DNA of 64,000 nucleotides from Corynebacterium aquatimens (GCF_030408395.1 NZ_CP046980.1:2356001-2420000), one strand, 5' to 3'; shown: positions 38,648 to 48,286, counted from the stretch's first letter. Notes: generated by a model from the letters alone, not told the origin. A program made the numbers and translations.

Positions 38648-40213
38648 CTAGGCAAGGTCCAAGCTACGCTCCACCGCGGCATCCCACTGCCACACCAGCC
38701 GGTCCCTTTCGGGGCCGGCCATTGTGTTTTCCCAGATGGTATCGCCGCCGAGGCTGAAGGGTTTCTCGATGAGGCCCGCACCGATCCCGGCGGCGCTCGC
38801 CGCACCCATCACGGTCGTCTCCATGTTGTCGGGGCGCACGACCGCCGAGTCCAAAATGTCGGCCTGCATCTGCATGAGCAGGGAGTTCGCTGTCATTCCG
38901 CCGTCGACACGCAAGCGCTCAACCGCGATGTCAGAGTCCTTCTCCATCGCGGCGACCACCTCGCGGGTCTGCAGACACGTCGCCTCAAGCGCGGCGCGAG
39001 CAATATGACGCTTATCGACGAACCGGGTCAACCCCGTCATCACTCCCCGCGCGTCCGGGCGCCAACGCGGGGCGAACAGCCCAGAAAACGCTGGGACGAT
39101 GACCACGCCGCCTGAGCTGTCGACTTCGGCGGCGAGCCTCTCCGATTCTTCAGCGCTGGAGATGATGCCGAGCTGATCGCGCAGCCACTGGATCAAAGAG
39201 CCACCGACCGCGACGGAACCTTCAAGGGCGTAAACGGGGGCCTCGCCCTTGTTCTGGTAGGCGACTGTGGTGAGCATGCCGTGATCAGAAAACTGTGGTT
39301 CCGCACCGGTGTTGAGCAGCATGAACAGGCCAGTGCCATAGGTCATTTTTGCGTCGCCCACATCGAGGCAGCCTTGGCCGAACAACGCGGCCTGCTGGTC
39401 GCCGAGGACCCCCGTGATCGGCACATCGCGGGAACCTTTGCGGCGGCGCATCGTGCCAAACAGCCCGAAACTCGGGCGAATCTCCGGCAGGATTTCCCTC
39501 GGAACACCGATCTCTTGGCAGAGGTCGTCGTCCCATTCGAGCGTTTCCAAATCCATGAGCAGCGTGCGCGACGCGTTGGTGACGTCGGTGACGTGCTGTG
39601 CCCTGCCTCGGATGCCGAGGCGGTCGAACATGCCGCCTTCCTTCATCCCCCGCCGGACCGCCCGGGCGCCGCCCGTGAGGTTCCAGATCAGCCAGGTATC
39701 GATCGTGCCCGCCAGCAGATCACCCCGTTCCGCCTGTTCGCGCGCACCTTCAACGTTGTCCAGGATCCACGCCCACTTCGGCCCGGCCGGATACGAGTTC
39801 GCCAGCAAGCCGGTCGTGCGCAGGTAGCGCTCTTTGTCTTCACCGCTGCGAGTTGCGGTTTTCTTTTTGCCGTCGCCACGATTGATCGGGAAATTCTCCG
39901 TGCGCGTGTCCTGCCACACGATCGCGTTGTAGATCGGCTTGCCCGTGTGTTTGTCCCAGATCACCGCGGTCTCGCGCTGGTTGGTGACTCCGACTGCGTC
40001 GAGGTCTTCCAGCTCTAGATCCGCCTCGACCAGCGCCTCCGTAATCGCGCGGCGGGTATTGCCCCAGATCTCCTGGGGGTCATGCTCCACCCAGCCCTCG
40101 CGGGGCATGATTTGCTCATGCTCAAACTGTGCGGTGCCAACGACCTCGCCTTCATCCGTGGTGATGAAGCACCTCGTTGACGTCGTCCCCTGATCAATGG
40201 CGGCAATATACAT
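38648..40213 (-). CDS. glpK: Glycerol kinase
   Basis: The 521-residue FGGY-family kinase has [13 protein letters not shown] at the N terminus, [31 protein letters not shown], the adenine-side [15 protein letters not shown] and the C-terminal [17 protein letters not shown]. It phosphorylates glycerol to glycerol-3-phosphate, which supplies phospholipid synthesis; two PlsC genes follow nearby. It is a single gene facing the amidase. The insert [15 protein letters not shown] near residue 115 is charged and looks lineage-specific. Confidence 0.96.
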   Translation of the reverse strand: MYIAAIDQGTTSTRCFITTDEGEVVGTAQFEHEQIMPREGWVEHDPQEIWGNTRRAITEALVEADLELEDLDAVGVTNQRETAVIWDKHTGKPIYNAIVWQDTRTENFPINRGDGKKKTATRSGEDKERYLRTTGLLANSYPAGPKWAWILDNVEGAREQAERGDLLAGTIDTWLIWNLTGGARAVRRGMKEGGMFDRLGIRGRAQHVTDVTNASRTLLMDLETLEWDDDLCQEIGVPREILPEIRPSFGLFGTMRRRKGSRDVPITGVLGDQQAALFGQGCLDVGDAKMTYGTGLFMLLNTGAEPQFSDHGMLTTVAYQNKGEAPVYALEGSVAVGGSLIQWLRDQLGIISSAEESERLAAEVDSSGGVVIVPAFSGLFAPRWRPDARGVMTGLTRFVDKRHIARAALEATCLQTREVVAAMEKDSDIAVERLRVDGGMTANSLLMQMQADILDSAVVRPDNMETTVMGAASAAGIGAGLIEKPFSLGGDTIWENTMAGPERDRLVWQWDAAVERSLDLA

Positions 40214-40290
40214 GCAGATATTAAACCGTGTTTTATCTGTGACCGTGGCGAAAGCCCGGCTGTTGAAATCCCCACCCTCACCCGCCGCAG

Positions 40291-40386
40291 TATACTTCGA
40301 TAATTCATAAGCTATTGTGCATATGGTTTCCGCATTTCAGGGCTGTGCGGTTGAGGGCAGAAATCTCCCAAAATCATCGAAGTATA
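40291..40386. repeat. Palindromic element family A, copy 3 (96 bp)
   Basis: Ends TATACTTCGAT and ATCGAAGTATA flank a core (ATGCGGAAACC, here on the minus strand). Orientation is reversed relative to copies 1, 2 and 4, and one arm is ten bases longer. It lies 132 bp upstream of the nuclease-like gene at 40519, with copy 4 on the other side. Confidence 0.85.
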
Positions 40387-40518
40387 CCGATTCGATTATC
40401 CACAGGTCTCCCAAATTCCACAGGGCTCCCAGCGCCTGAAAACCAGCGTGTCCACATTCCTGCCAAGATGTTCAACACGCGGACCGCAGGGGGCAGACCG
40501 CTTTTAACAGGGGGAACC

Positions 40519-41301
40519 ATGGACCAAGAACAGGAATTACAATCCATCATCGAGTCACTGAATAGCTGCAGGTCAGCTGTTGTAACCGGACCAGCTGCGG
40601 CAAAGCTCATGGGTGTAGCCACCCTCAGCTGGGCCACAACCACTGATCTTTTGCTCCGTGACGGTGCGAAACCACCGGTCAAATCCAAACGGGGTGGACG
40701 GATCGTCTACCGGAGCAGTTATTTAAGTTCAAGCGACGTTCGCATTCTGGATGGGATCGCCATCGTGAGACCAATCCGCATGCTCTTCGACATCTTTCGC
40801 TACTACGGCCGGCTGGAATGCCTCGTTGCCATCGAATCGCTCCGTAATCAATTGCCCAGAACCTTCACGATCCCGTACCTTTTAGAATCATCAGAGCACT
40901 TATCGGGCTCGCGCGGGATCCGAGAGTTCCGCGAGCTGATCGCGTTTTCAGTGGATACGTCGCAAAGCCCACTGGAAACCGTTGCCCGCGACATCCTTCT
41001 GCGCATCCCGGAGGTGACCAGCCTACGTGCCCAAGTGCGCATTTCCTACCTGGGTGAATACGGTGAACCGCGAACCGCCTTCGTCGATTTTTTGATCAAC
41101 GAGTTCGTCGCCGTCGAACTTGACGGCCGCGTAAAGTACAACGGCACGTACGGCGATCCGCTCACAATCATGATCGATGAGCGCTTCCGAGAGAAGAAGA
41201 TCCAGCAGCAAGGAAAGCTTGTGCTTCGCTTCGGCTGGCGCGAAGTCATGAATGGGGAATTCGAGGCCGAGATCCGCGCGTTCCTTAGGGCTTTCAACTA
41301 A
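40519..41301 (+). CDS. AbiEi/DUF559-like protein with Vsr-type nuclease core, bracketed by family A elements
   Basis: The 260-residue protein has an N-terminal half (AVVTGPAAAKLMGV, then GIAIVRPIRMLFDIFRYYG) resembling actinobacterial proteins annotated as AbiEi antitoxin-like. Its C-terminal half has a PD-(D/E)xK/Vsr-like pattern: TAFVDFLINEFVAVELDGRVKY, then a basic FREKKIQQQGKLVLRFGW. It is clearly homologous to the protein at 60885-61784 over its whole length. ATG 40519 has an AGGGGG site; the frame is open further up, into element A3. Element A4 begins 10 bases after the stop. No AbiEii-type toxin gene is adjacent, so a classical type IV toxin-antitoxin role is not supported. Confidence 0.75.
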   Translation: MDQEQELQSIIESLNSCRSAVVTGPAAAKLMGVATLSWATTTDLLLRDGAKPPVKSKRGGRIVYRSSYLSSSDVRILDGIAIVRPIRMLFDIFRYYGRLECLVAIESLRNQLPRTFTIPYLLESSEHLSGSRGIREFRELIAFSVDTSQSPLETVARDILLRIPEVTSLRAQVRISYLGEYGEPRTAFVDFLINEFVAVELDGRVKYNGTYGDPLTIMIDERFREKKIQQQGKLVLRFGWREVMNGEFEAEIRAFLRAFN

Positions 41302-41311
41302 GCGGAGTCAG

Positions 41312-41397
41312 TATACTTCGATGAATTTCCGGGATTTGGTCAGCGCTATGACCTGCGCAAACCATATTAGGTTTTGTGCATATCCAATCGAAGTATA
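41312..41397. repeat. Palindromic element family A, copy 4 (86 bp)
   Basis: Ends TATACTTCGATG and ATCGAAGTATA flank the core GACCTGCGCAAACC, 38 bases from the left end. It starts 10 bases after the stop of the nuclease-like gene and pairs with copy 3 upstream to bracket it. Confidence 0.87.
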
Positions 41398-41403
41398 CCG
41401 GCT

Positions 41404-41434
41404 GGGGCCAGGGGCCAGGGGCTGGGGCTGGGGG
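41404..41434 (+). other. G-quadruplex-forming sequence
   Basis: Five runs of four or five G are separated by loops of two or three bases (GGGGCCA, GGGGCCA, GGGGCT, GGGGCT, GGGGG). The tract fills the gap between element A4 and the stop codon of the HAD gene. By composition it could form a stable G-quadruplex on the plus strand. Confidence 0.8.
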
Positions 41435-42259
41435 CTAGAACCAGCGCTCGAGCACCTGCGCGACCCCGTCGCTATCGTTGTCGCCGGTGATGTAGTCCGC
41501 GGCGTCGTGGACGATGGGGGCCGCGTTGCCCATGGCCACGCCAAGGCCAGCCCACGCGAGCATTTCCACGTCGTTGGGCATGTCGCCGAACGTGATGGTG
41601 TCAGCGGCAGTGAGTCCGTAATGCGCGGCAAGGGTGGAAACACCAGTAGCTTTAGTGATTCCCGGCGCGGCGATTTCGATGAGACCCTCGTCCATGGAAT
41701 AGGTGACGTGGGCGTCGTCCGCGTCAACCAGCGGGGCAATGATGTCAAACATCTCCGCTGAGTTCATGGTCGGGTGGCGCACCAAGAGTTTCGCGGCGGG
41801 AACCGACACGAGTTCCCGGATGGTGACCTTTCCGTAGCCGATGTCCCACAGGTCAGGGTTGTAATCCTGGGTAATCAGGAAGCATTCGTCTTCCGGGTCC
41901 AGCGCCGAGCTGCCCACGCGCTCCACTCCCCAGCCGATGCCGCTGGGCATCGCAGATGCCACGGCTGAGACGATGTCCGCCATGACATCCGGCTCCAGCT
42001 CGTGGCGGGCCAGAATGCTATCCGACGACGGGTCGTACAGCACCGCGCCGTTTGCGCACACACAAATCGGAGAGATCGGCAGCTGATCTAGTACCGGGGT
42101 GAGCCAGCGGTGGGGACGCCCCGTCGCCAAGCCGAACTTCGCCCCCGAGCGGACGGCGCGCATGATCACGTCACGCAGGCGCGGAGTAACGCGGTTCGTG
42201 CTGTTTAAAAACGTTCCGTCGATGTCGCTGACTATGAGTTTCGGGGCGCCGGTGGACAT
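41435..42259 (-). CDS. HAD-superfamily (Cof-like) phosphatase
   Basis: The 274-residue enzyme has motif I VSDIDGTFLNS, threonine/serine motif II in GLATGRPH, and motif IV TFGDMPNDVEMLAWAGLGVAMGNA, with a C2-type cap between. It should dephosphorylate a small metabolite; the substrate cannot be told from sequence. Its start overlaps the stop of the upstream plsC by one base, and it ends the serS-plsC-plsC-HAD minus-strand run. Confidence 0.9.
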   Translation of the reverse strand: MSTGAPKLIVSDIDGTFLNSTNRVTPRLRDVIMRAVRSGAKFGLATGRPHRWLTPVLDQLPISPICVCANGAVLYDPSSDSILARHELEPDVMADIVSAVASAMPSGIGWGVERVGSSALDPEDECFLITQDYNPDLWDIGYGKVTIRELVSVPAAKLLVRHPTMNSAEMFDIIAPLVDADDAHVTYSMDEGLIEIAAPGITKATGVSTLAAHYGLTAADTITFGDMPNDVEMLAWAGLGVAMGNAAPIVHDAADYITGDNDSDGVAQVLERWF

Positions 42260-43116
42260 TATTTTTGTGCTTTCTTTCGTTCCCGCTCTTCCTTTTCGCG
42301 GCGGTTGAGTTCGCGTGCTTCCTCCGGGGTCGGGGCGGACCCACCCATGGAAGCGGGCATCCAGTCTAAGCCCGGTTCGAAGGGGCCGAACTTGTCGCTG
42401 TACATCTGCCGCGCTTCATCAAGAAGCTGTTGTACTGCATCAACCAGGCGCGCGGTGGCTTCTTCAGGGGTGCCGTCGGTGGGCACGGGTGGGCCGACGT
42501 TAACAATGATCGGGTAGCCGGTGCGGCCAAGTTCCTTTTTACGGCCCTTGGTCCAGATGCGCTGGGAGCCCCAGATCGCGCACGGCACGAGCGGTACGTC
42601 GGCTTTCTGCGCGATGCGGGCGGCACCGGATTTCCAGTCGGAGAGCTCGAAGGAACGCGACAGGGTGCCATCGGGAAAGATGCCCACGTACTCACCGTTT
42701 TTGAGGCTCTCTACCGCGGCGTCAATGCTGGCAGCGCCGCGAGACCGGTCGACGGGGATCTGCTTGCCGCCGTTGGAAATCCAGCGGGTGAACGGGTCGT
42801 CCCACAGTTCCTTTTTGGCCATGTAGCGCACGGGGCGGCGGCCGCGGACAAGGCCCGGGAGTGCGCCCGCGACGAAGTCGTAGTAGCCGGTGTGGTTGGC
42901 GGCCATGAGCACGCCGCCTGACGTGGGGATGTGTTCGGAGCCGTGGATGTAGTACTTCACGCCTTGCAGGCTCATCACCGGAACCATGATGTCCTTCACC
43001 AGGTGGTGGGTCCACTCATTGCGCCACGTCCACCCCGGCTGAGTGGGGACGACTTCATCGGTTTCGGGAACGAGGAATACGTGGCTATCAACGCGGTAAC
43101 CTGCTGGAACAGACAC
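42259..43116 (-). CDS. 1-acyl-glycerol-3-phosphate acyltransferase (PlsC family), copy 1
   Basis: The 285-residue protein has the acyltransferase HX4D motif AANHTGYYDF, the substrate motif GKQIPVDRSRG, and FPDGTLSRS. It should transfer an acyl chain to lysophosphatidate at the inner membrane. The C-terminal end is Lys/Glu-rich. It lies two bases after the second PlsC gene and is a paralogue of it, probably from a tandem duplication. Confidence 0.9.
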   Translation of the reverse strand: MSVPAGYRVDSHVFLVPETDEVVPTQPGWTWRNEWTHHLVKDIMVPVMSLQGVKYYIHGSEHIPTSGGVLMAANHTGYYDFVAGALPGLVRGRRPVRYMAKKELWDDPFTRWISNGGKQIPVDRSRGAASIDAAVESLKNGEYVGIFPDGTLSRSFELSDWKSGAARIAQKADVPLVPCAIWGSQRIWTKGRKKELGRTGYPIIVNVGPPVPTDGTPEEATARLVDAVQQLLDEARQMYSDKFGPFEPGLDWMPASMGGSAPTPEEARELNRREKEERERKKAQK

Positions 43117-43118
43117 GA

Positions 43119-43958
43119 TTATGATCCTTTTTCTGCCTGCTTAGCCAGTTTCTCAGCGCGTTCGCGCTTCTGTGTTTCATTCGCCGCTTCGAGCGTTGGG
43201 GCCGAGCCGCCCAAGGAGGCCGGCATCCACGGTTCGCCCTTGGGGAAGGGGCCAAATTTCTCGGCGTACTCGGAATGGTTGCGTGTAAGAAGCTCCTCCA
43301 TCGCGGCTTTGACGCGCGCGGTGTCCTCCTCCGGGTTGCCGGTGGTGTACACGGGCTCGCCGTAGGACAGGATGACGGGTGTCTTCGAGCGACCCAGGTT
43401 CTTCGGCAGATCCTTAGTCCAGATGCGCTGGGAGCCCCAGATCACGGTGGGGATCATGGCAACGCCGGCTTCGTCGGCGATGCGGGCGGCCCCCGTCTTG
43501 AATTCCGCTAGCTCAAAGCTGCGGGAGATCGTCGACTCAGGGAAGATTCCAACCAGCCCGCCGCTGCGAAGCCACCGCACCGCCTCATCGATAGAGGCAG
43601 CGCCCGCGGCGCGGTCCACCGGCACGTGCTTCATCCACCGCATAAGCGTGCCGACGACCGGAGTGTCAAACACTTCGACCTTGGCCATGAAGCGCACCAA
43701 ACGTTTGCCCCGCAGATGCGGCCCGATACCCGCGAAGATGAAGTCGTAGTACCCGGTGTGATTGATCACGAAGATCGCGCCGTCCCGCTCCGGCACGTTT
43801 TCCGCGCCGCGCACGATGAAGCTCAGGCCCTGGGCCCGCATAACGCGCTTGAATGCGGAGATCACAAACTGGTAGAACGGCTCTTTCGACTCCGTCGGGT
43901 GCGGATGTACATCCGGCAGCGCATCCGGAATGCGGAACAGCTTATCCACGACTTTCAT
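43119..43958 (-). CDS. 1-acyl-glycerol-3-phosphate acyltransferase (PlsC family), copy 2
   Basis: The 279-residue paralogue of the neighbouring gene has INHTGYYDF, KHVPVDRAAG and FPESTISRSFE. The start ATG 43958 is one base after the serS stop, with GAAAGAAG upstream, so it is coupled to serS. It has the same role as copy 1; the pair may differ in acyl or head-group preference. Confidence 0.9.
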   Translation of the reverse strand: MKVVDKLFRIPDALPDVHPHPTESKEPFYQFVISAFKRVMRAQGLSFIVRGAENVPERDGAIFVINHTGYYDFIFAGIGPHLRGKRLVRFMAKVEVFDTPVVGTLMRWMKHVPVDRAAGAASIDEAVRWLRSGGLVGIFPESTISRSFELAEFKTGAARIADEAGVAMIPTVIWGSQRIWTKDLPKNLGRSKTPVILSYGEPVYTTGNPEEDTARVKAAMEELLTRNHSEYAEKFGPFPKGEPWMPASLGGSAPTLEAANETQKRERAEKLAKQAEKGS

Positions 43959-43959
43959 G

Positions 43960-45228
43960 TCACTTCTTTCCCCTCTTTGGAACAAGTACGTCCTTGCCTA
44001 CCCACGGCCGCAGCGCCTCAGGCACAACCACGGATCCGTCTTCTCGCTGGCCGTTTTCCAAGATAGCCACGAGCCAGCGCGTGGTGGCCAGCGTGCCGTT
44101 GAGCGTGGCCGCGGTCTGGGCTTTTCCGTCTGCGTCACGGAAGCGCGTGCCTAGACGGCGTGCTTGGAAGGTCGTGCAGTTCGACGTCGAGGTCAGCTCG
44201 CGGTAGGTCCCCTGCGACGGCACCCACGCTTCCGTATCAAATTTGCGCGCGGCGGAAGAGCCCAGGTCACCTGCAGCAACGTCGATGATGCGGTACGGAA
44301 CCTCGACCGCAGCGAGCATCTCGCGCTCAAGCCCGAGCAGTTTTTGGTGCATCTCCTCTGCCTCTTCCGGCTGGCAGTAGACGAACATCTCCAGTTTGTC
44401 GAACTGGTGGACGCGCAGAATGCCGCGCGTGTCTTTGCCATAGGAGCCAGCTTCTCGACGGAAGCAGCTCGACCACCCTGCGTACAGCTTCGGGCCCTCG
44501 GACAAATCGATGATTTCGTCCCTGTGGTAGCCAGCCAGTGCTACCTCGGATGTTCCAACGAGGTAGAGGTCATCGCGCTCGAGGTAGTAAATCTCTTCAT
44601 CATGCGCATCTAAGAAGCCGGTTCCAGCCATGATCTCCGGCCGCACGAGCACCGGCGGGATCATCACCGTAAAGCCTGCTTCGCGTGCCTTTTGGGCCGC
44701 GAGCATCAACATTCCCAACTGCAGCCACGCACCATCGCCGACTAGGTAGTAGAAGCGTGCGCCACCAACCTCAGCGCCCCGGGCCACGTCGATGATCCCC
44801 AGTGATTCGCCAAGTTCCAGGTGATCTTTGACCTCAAAGTCGAACTCGCGTGGACTACCCACGTGCTCGAGGACCTCAAAGTCTTCTTCCCCACCCGCGG
44901 GCGCACCGGCGATCACGTTAGCGATCGCGTACTGCAGTTCATTGACCGTTGCCTCAGCAGATTTCTGCGCTTCCTCGGCTTCTTTGACCTTGGCTTTCAG
45001 TTCGTTGGACCCCTCCAACAGCGCCGGGCGGTCTTCTGGGGCCGCCTGCCCGATCTTTTTGCCAAACGCTTTCTGCTCAGCCCGGAGGGTGTCCGCCGAC
45101 TGGATCGCAGCGCGCCGCTTTTCATCAGCCTCAAGCAAACGGTCTACCAACCCGGGGTCCTCACCACGGGCAACCTGGGAGGCACGCACAACATCCGGGA
45201 ATTCACGCAGGTACTTAAGATCAATCAC
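43960..45228 (-). CDS. serS: Seryl-tRNA synthetase
   Basis: The 422-residue class II synthetase has the N-terminal coiled-coil arm (about 25-105) and a catalytic core with motif 2 [28 protein letters not shown] and motif 3 [17 protein letters not shown]. Seryl-tRNA formation is in the cytosol. GTG 45228 ([13 protein letters not shown]) matches the family N terminus and lies seven bases after a TAAGGT -10-like box (leaderless). GTG 45234 is two codons longer. Confidence 0.96.
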   Translation of the reverse strand: MIDLKYLREFPDVVRASQVARGEDPGLVDRLLEADEKRRAAIQSADTLRAEQKAFGKKIGQAAPEDRPALLEGSNELKAKVKEAEEAQKSAEATVNELQYAIANVIAGAPAGGEEDFEVLEHVGSPREFDFEVKDHLELGESLGIIDVARGAEVGGARFYYLVGDGAWLQLGMLMLAAQKAREAGFTVMIPPVLVRPEIMAGTGFLDAHDEEIYYLERDDLYLVGTSEVALAGYHRDEIIDLSEGPKLYAGWSSCFRREAGSYGKDTRGILRVHQFDKLEMFVYCQPEEAEEMHQKLLGLEREMLAAVEVPYRIIDVAAGDLGSSAARKFDTEAWVPSQGTYRELTSTSNCTTFQARRLGTRFRDADGKAQTAATLNGTLATTRWLVAILENGQREDGSVVVPEALRPWVGKDVLVPKRGKK

Positions 45229-45295
45229 GCTCACTACCTTACCGACAACTTATCCCCAGAAATGTTAGGAAGATCCGCGATCTGGAGGCATGATT

Positions 45296-46354
45296 GTGGG
45301 TATGGCTTTTAAGGGATCGTCGATAAGCATTCGTGCTCTGCTCTGCGCTGCGCTCGTGGGCGCGGGCGGAATGGGTGCGTACGCTGGGGCGACGGGTTTT
45401 GAGCTCGGCGCAAAGGACGAGGCTGGGACGAACCACGCCGCGCCGACGAACGCCCCGAAGGACGAACCGATCGCACCGTTCACCACCGCGGACAAGGGCG
45501 AGTGCCTCACGTGGAACGTCGCGCCGGACGGGCAGATTTCCGGTTTTGAGAAAGCATCCTGTGCCGGTGAGCACCGTTTTGAGGTGTCTTCCCGTGAAGA
45601 TTTGAGCACCTACCCGATTGGGGAGTTCGGCCCCGACGCGCCGCCGCCGAACCCCACCCGCCAAGCGCAGCTGCGCGAGGAACTCTGCCAGGCGCAGACC
45701 AAGAACTACCTTGAGGGGCGCTACGATCCCGCCGGCCGCTACTCCATCGCCCCGATTCTTCCCCCAGCTCAGGCGTGGGAAAAGGGCGACCGTACGATGC
45801 TGTGCGGCATCCAGGAAACCGATCAAAATGGCGCCCCAATCTTGACGACGGGCCGGGCGGCCGAGCAAGATCAGGCCCGCGTCACGCCCGTGGGACGCTG
45901 CATTATTACGGACGAGGCGAACACCGCGAGCGAGGTCGAGTGCAGCGAAGTTCACCACATTGAGATAACCAGCATCGAGGACTTGGCGCCCGTGTTCCCG
46001 GACCGCACACCAACCGTGGAGCAGCAAGACGAGTACCTGCAGAAACGCTGCACCGCCGCGGCGGAGGAATTCCTTGGCGGGGAAGAAAACCTCTACCAGT
46101 CGACGCTCCAGGTGTACTGGGGCACCTCGCCGCAGCCAGCGTGGGACGGCGGTTCCCGCAGAGTCAATTGCGGCTTGATTTTCGCCCGCGACAACCGCTT
46201 CGCTGCCTTGAAGGGCTCCGCGACAGCGGGCCGCGAGGGCTTTACTATCGACGGAAAACCCCCGGCCAAGCAGCCCGAACGTCGCCCGCTTCGCTCTGAA
46301 CAGCGGCCGCAGGACCCGCCGCCGCCGGCCCCCGAAGAAGGCGCAGCGCCGTAA
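45296..46354 (+). CDS. Secreted protein with two septum-formation-like domains
   Basis: The product is about 352 residues. After a hydrophobic N-terminal anchor (IRALLCAALVGAGGMGAYAGATG) it has two related domains, each with paired cysteines and an ECxxW/H pattern: GECLTWN...ASCAGEHRFEV and GRCIITDE...VECSEVHHIEI. These match the septum-formation (pfam13845-like) family. The C-terminal tail is Arg/Pro-rich. The GGAGG at 45284 suits GTG 45296 better than ATG 45290. It contains the CGTCGATAAGC motif at codons 8-11. The stop overlaps the next start (TAATG). Confidence 0.75.
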   Translation: MGMAFKGSSISIRALLCAALVGAGGMGAYAGATGFELGAKDEAGTNHAAPTNAPKDEPIAPFTTADKGECLTWNVAPDGQISGFEKASCAGEHRFEVSSREDLSTYPIGEFGPDAPPPNPTRQAQLREELCQAQTKNYLEGRYDPAGRYSIAPILPPAQAWEKGDRTMLCGIQETDQNGAPILTTGRAAEQDQARVTPVGRCIITDEANTASEVECSEVHHIEITSIEDLAPVFPDRTPTVEQQDEYLQKRCTAAAEEFLGGEENLYQSTLQVYWGTSPQPAWDGGSRRVNCGLIFARDNRFAALKGSATAGREGFTIDGKPPAKQPERRPLRSEQRPQDPPPPAPEEGAAP

Positions 46355-46701
46355 TGCACCCCGTCGACGACGAAGTTTTCGAATCGCTTATCGACGATGC
46401 ACTTGACGCCCTCCCCGACCATGTCACCGCGCACATGCACAATGTTGTGGTCTTGGCACGCGACTATAACGAGGACAACCCGGAACTGCTTGGCCTCTTC
46501 GAAGGCGTGCCGCTGCCGGAACAGCATGCGAACCACACCGGCTACCTTCCAGAGGCGATCTTCGTGTACAAAGAGCCCCTCGAGCAGATGTGCGCTGACC
46601 TTGACGAGCTAGCGCACGAAGTCCGCGTCACCGTTTTCCATGAGGTGGGGCACTACTTTGGTCTCGAAGAGCACGAGCTCCACCAGCTGGGATGGGGTTA
46701 G
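46354..46701 (+). CDS. Small zincin-type metallopeptidase
   Basis: The 115-residue protein has the zinc site HEVGHYFGLEEHEL (HExxH...E/H) near the C terminus, as in the pfam06262 'metallopeptidase family' proteins. It is cytoplasmic, with no signal. The substrate is unknown. It is translationally coupled to the septum-formation-like gene and ends four bases inside the convergent phosphatase gene. Confidence 0.85.
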   Translation: MHPVDDEVFESLIDDALDALPDHVTAHMHNVVVLARDYNEDNPELLGLFEGVPLPEQHANHTGYLPEAIFVYKEPLEQMCADLDELAHEVRVTVFHEVGHYFGLEEHELHQLGWG

Positions 46702-47339
46702 TCAACGGCGAAGCCGGTGTCCTGGTTGTGCGCCGCTCCCCACTGGATGAGTTCCCAGTCGCCGAAGTCCCCAACGGGATTAATCACCACGTATTCGCAG
46801 TTGGGTAGGTACGCGCGCGTGGCAAACTGGGAGTCCACGGATGTCGCGTTGGCAGCGTAGGCGCGGATCGCGCCTCCGTGGCTGACCACCACGACGTTAT
46901 CGTCGCGGGCGGCTTCCTCATAGGGACGCAGCCCGGCGCGGTAGCGTCCGAGGAACTGGGTGAGTGTTTCCCCGCCGTCCACCTGCGCATCTAGATTGCG
47001 GGCGAAGTAGCCAGCGACGGAGGACAGGTAGCCCAGGTGCGCTTCGGGGGAGTTTTGCATTTCAAATCGCCCGGCGGAGATTTCCTGGATCCCAACCAGC
47101 TCTTCCAGCTCGGCGCCGGCCTGCTCCAAGTAGGCGCCAAAGGCCTGCCGCCCAGTGTGCTGCGCGCGGATGGCCTGGGATGTCGCGATCCGCGCGGGCG
47201 CGAAACGCTTAATGATTTCCGCGCCGGCATCGCGTGCCTGTTGCTGTCCGAGTTCGGTCAGGTCAGCGCCGGGCAGCGCAGTGTCCAGCGCGCGGGTCAC
47301 GTTGGAAGTGGTCTGTCCGTGCCGAAGGAGAATTAGCAT
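46698..47339 (-). CDS. Histidine phosphatase (phosphoglycerate mutase-like)
   Basis: The 213-residue protein has the catalytic LLRHGQTTSN at the N terminus, TSQAIRAQHTGRQ with the arginine, and the second histidine in VVSHGGAIRAYA. It acts as a phosphatase on a small metabolite. ATG 47339 lies seven bases inside the end of pheA. The longer frame up to 47480 is not needed. In related corynebacteria this gene follows pheA. Confidence 0.9.
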   Translation of the reverse strand: MLILLRHGQTTSNVTRALDTALPGADLTELGQQQARDAGAEIIKRFAPARIATSQAIRAQHTGRQAFGAYLEQAGAELEELVGIQEISAGRFEMQNSPEAHLGYLSSVAGYFARNLDAQVDGGETLTQFLGRYRAGLRPYEEAARDDNVVVVSHGGAIRAYAANATSVDSQFATRAYLPNCEYVVINPVGDFGDWELIQWGAAHNQDTGFAVD

Positions 47340-48286
47340 TGGTGCCCTTCCCGCGCGGCGGTAACCCACTTGGTCGCCTGCTCGATGTGTTCGGAGGTGA
47401 ACGCGTCTTCTCGGGTGGCCCGCTCGGATCCGAAGCGGGGCCAGGAGCCAAGGAAGCTGATCTCGGTGGACCGCAACCACAGGCTGCGCAGGGCCTCAGC
47501 TACCGGTACGTCATCAATGTGTCCGACTAGATCAACGTAGAAGTTGTACGTGTTCGCCTCCACGCGCGTGGGGCGCGATTCAATGCGGGACAGGTCCACG
47601 CCGCGGTAGGCGAATTCCTGCAGCGCACCCACCAAGGTGCCGGGCTCATTAGGGAGCTGGAAGATCACGGACGTGCGGTCCTCACCCGTCCGCGGCGTTG
47701 GTCGGCCTGACGGCCCCACCAGAACGAAACGGGTGCGTGCCCCAGCGATGTCCGCCACGTCGCGGGCAACAACGTCAAGGCCGAACATGTCTGCCGCGCG
47801 CAGCGGGGCCGCTGCCACATCCGCATCCCCATCAGCCACGGCCTGCGCGGCGGCGGCGTTGGAACTCGCTGGCTGGAACGCCGCCCCCGGCACGTTCGCG
47901 CGCATCCACTGCTTGACCTGGGAATACGCCACTGGGTGCGTCGATAAGCGTGGGGCTCTTAAGTCCGCAAGCTCTTTGAGATCCGTTCCGGGGCGCACCA
48001 TGATGGCGAAAGTAATGGGCAGCTCCACCTCGCGGTAAATCTGTGCGGACGGCGCCTCAATCAGGGCATCCGCCGTCGTCGTCACCGATCCGTCGACAGA
48101 ATTCTCTATCGCCACCACCGCGTAATCCGCTTTACCCGTGTGTACCGCATCAAGCGCTTCAAACGGGGAATCGACGGATTGCGGCTTGATCTCACCATCG
48201 ATGTACGGGGCAAACGCCCACAACGCTTCCTCCGTGAAAGTCCCCCGGGGGCCAAGAAAAGCGACAGTTTTTGTGGGTTCACTCAT
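47333..48286 (-). CDS. pheA: Prephenate dehydratase
   Basis: The 317-residue protein begins TVAFLGPRGTFTEEAL, the PDT signature. It has the catalytic-site threonine region DVAGARTRFVLVG and a C-terminal ACT domain with GALQEFAYRGVDLSRIESRPTR for phenylalanine feedback. It makes phenylpyruvate from prephenate. ATG 48286 is chosen: a TAAACT -10 box lies about ten bases upstream, giving a very short or absent leader. A 96-bp divergent promoter separates it from the LCP gene. Confidence 0.95.
   Translation of the reverse strand: MSEPTKTVAFLGPRGTFTEEALWAFAPYIDGEIKPQSVDSPFEALDAVHTGKADYAVVAIENSVDGSVTTTADALIEAPSAQIYREVELPITFAIMVRPGTDLKELADLRAPRLSTHPVAYSQVKQWMRANVPGAAFQPASSNAAAAQAVADGDADVAAAPLRAADMFGLDVVARDVADIAGARTRFVLVGPSGRPTPRTGEDRTSVIFQLPNEPGTLVGALQEFAYRGVDLSRIESRPTRVEANTYNFYVDLVGHIDDVPVAEALRSLWLRSTEISFLGSWPRFGSERATREDAFTSEHIEQATKWVTAAREGHQC

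Noticed and set aside
40396..40404. Perfect DnaA box TTATCCACA near element A3
   Set aside because: A single 9-mer is expected about once per 100 kb or so by chance on two strands; there is no cluster, AT-rich unwinding region or dnaA/dnaN context, so no origin is called.
40519..41301. Type IV (AbiE) toxin-antitoxin system
   Set aside because: The protein has an AbiEi-like half, but no nucleotidyltransferase toxin gene lies beside either homologue; neighbours are an element and a housekeeping gene.
40291..41397. Resemblance of TATACTTCGAT arms to loxP arms (ATAACTTCG...)
   Set aside because: Only a short string is shared, the spacer here is about 62 bp rather than 8, and no tyrosine recombinase gene is present.
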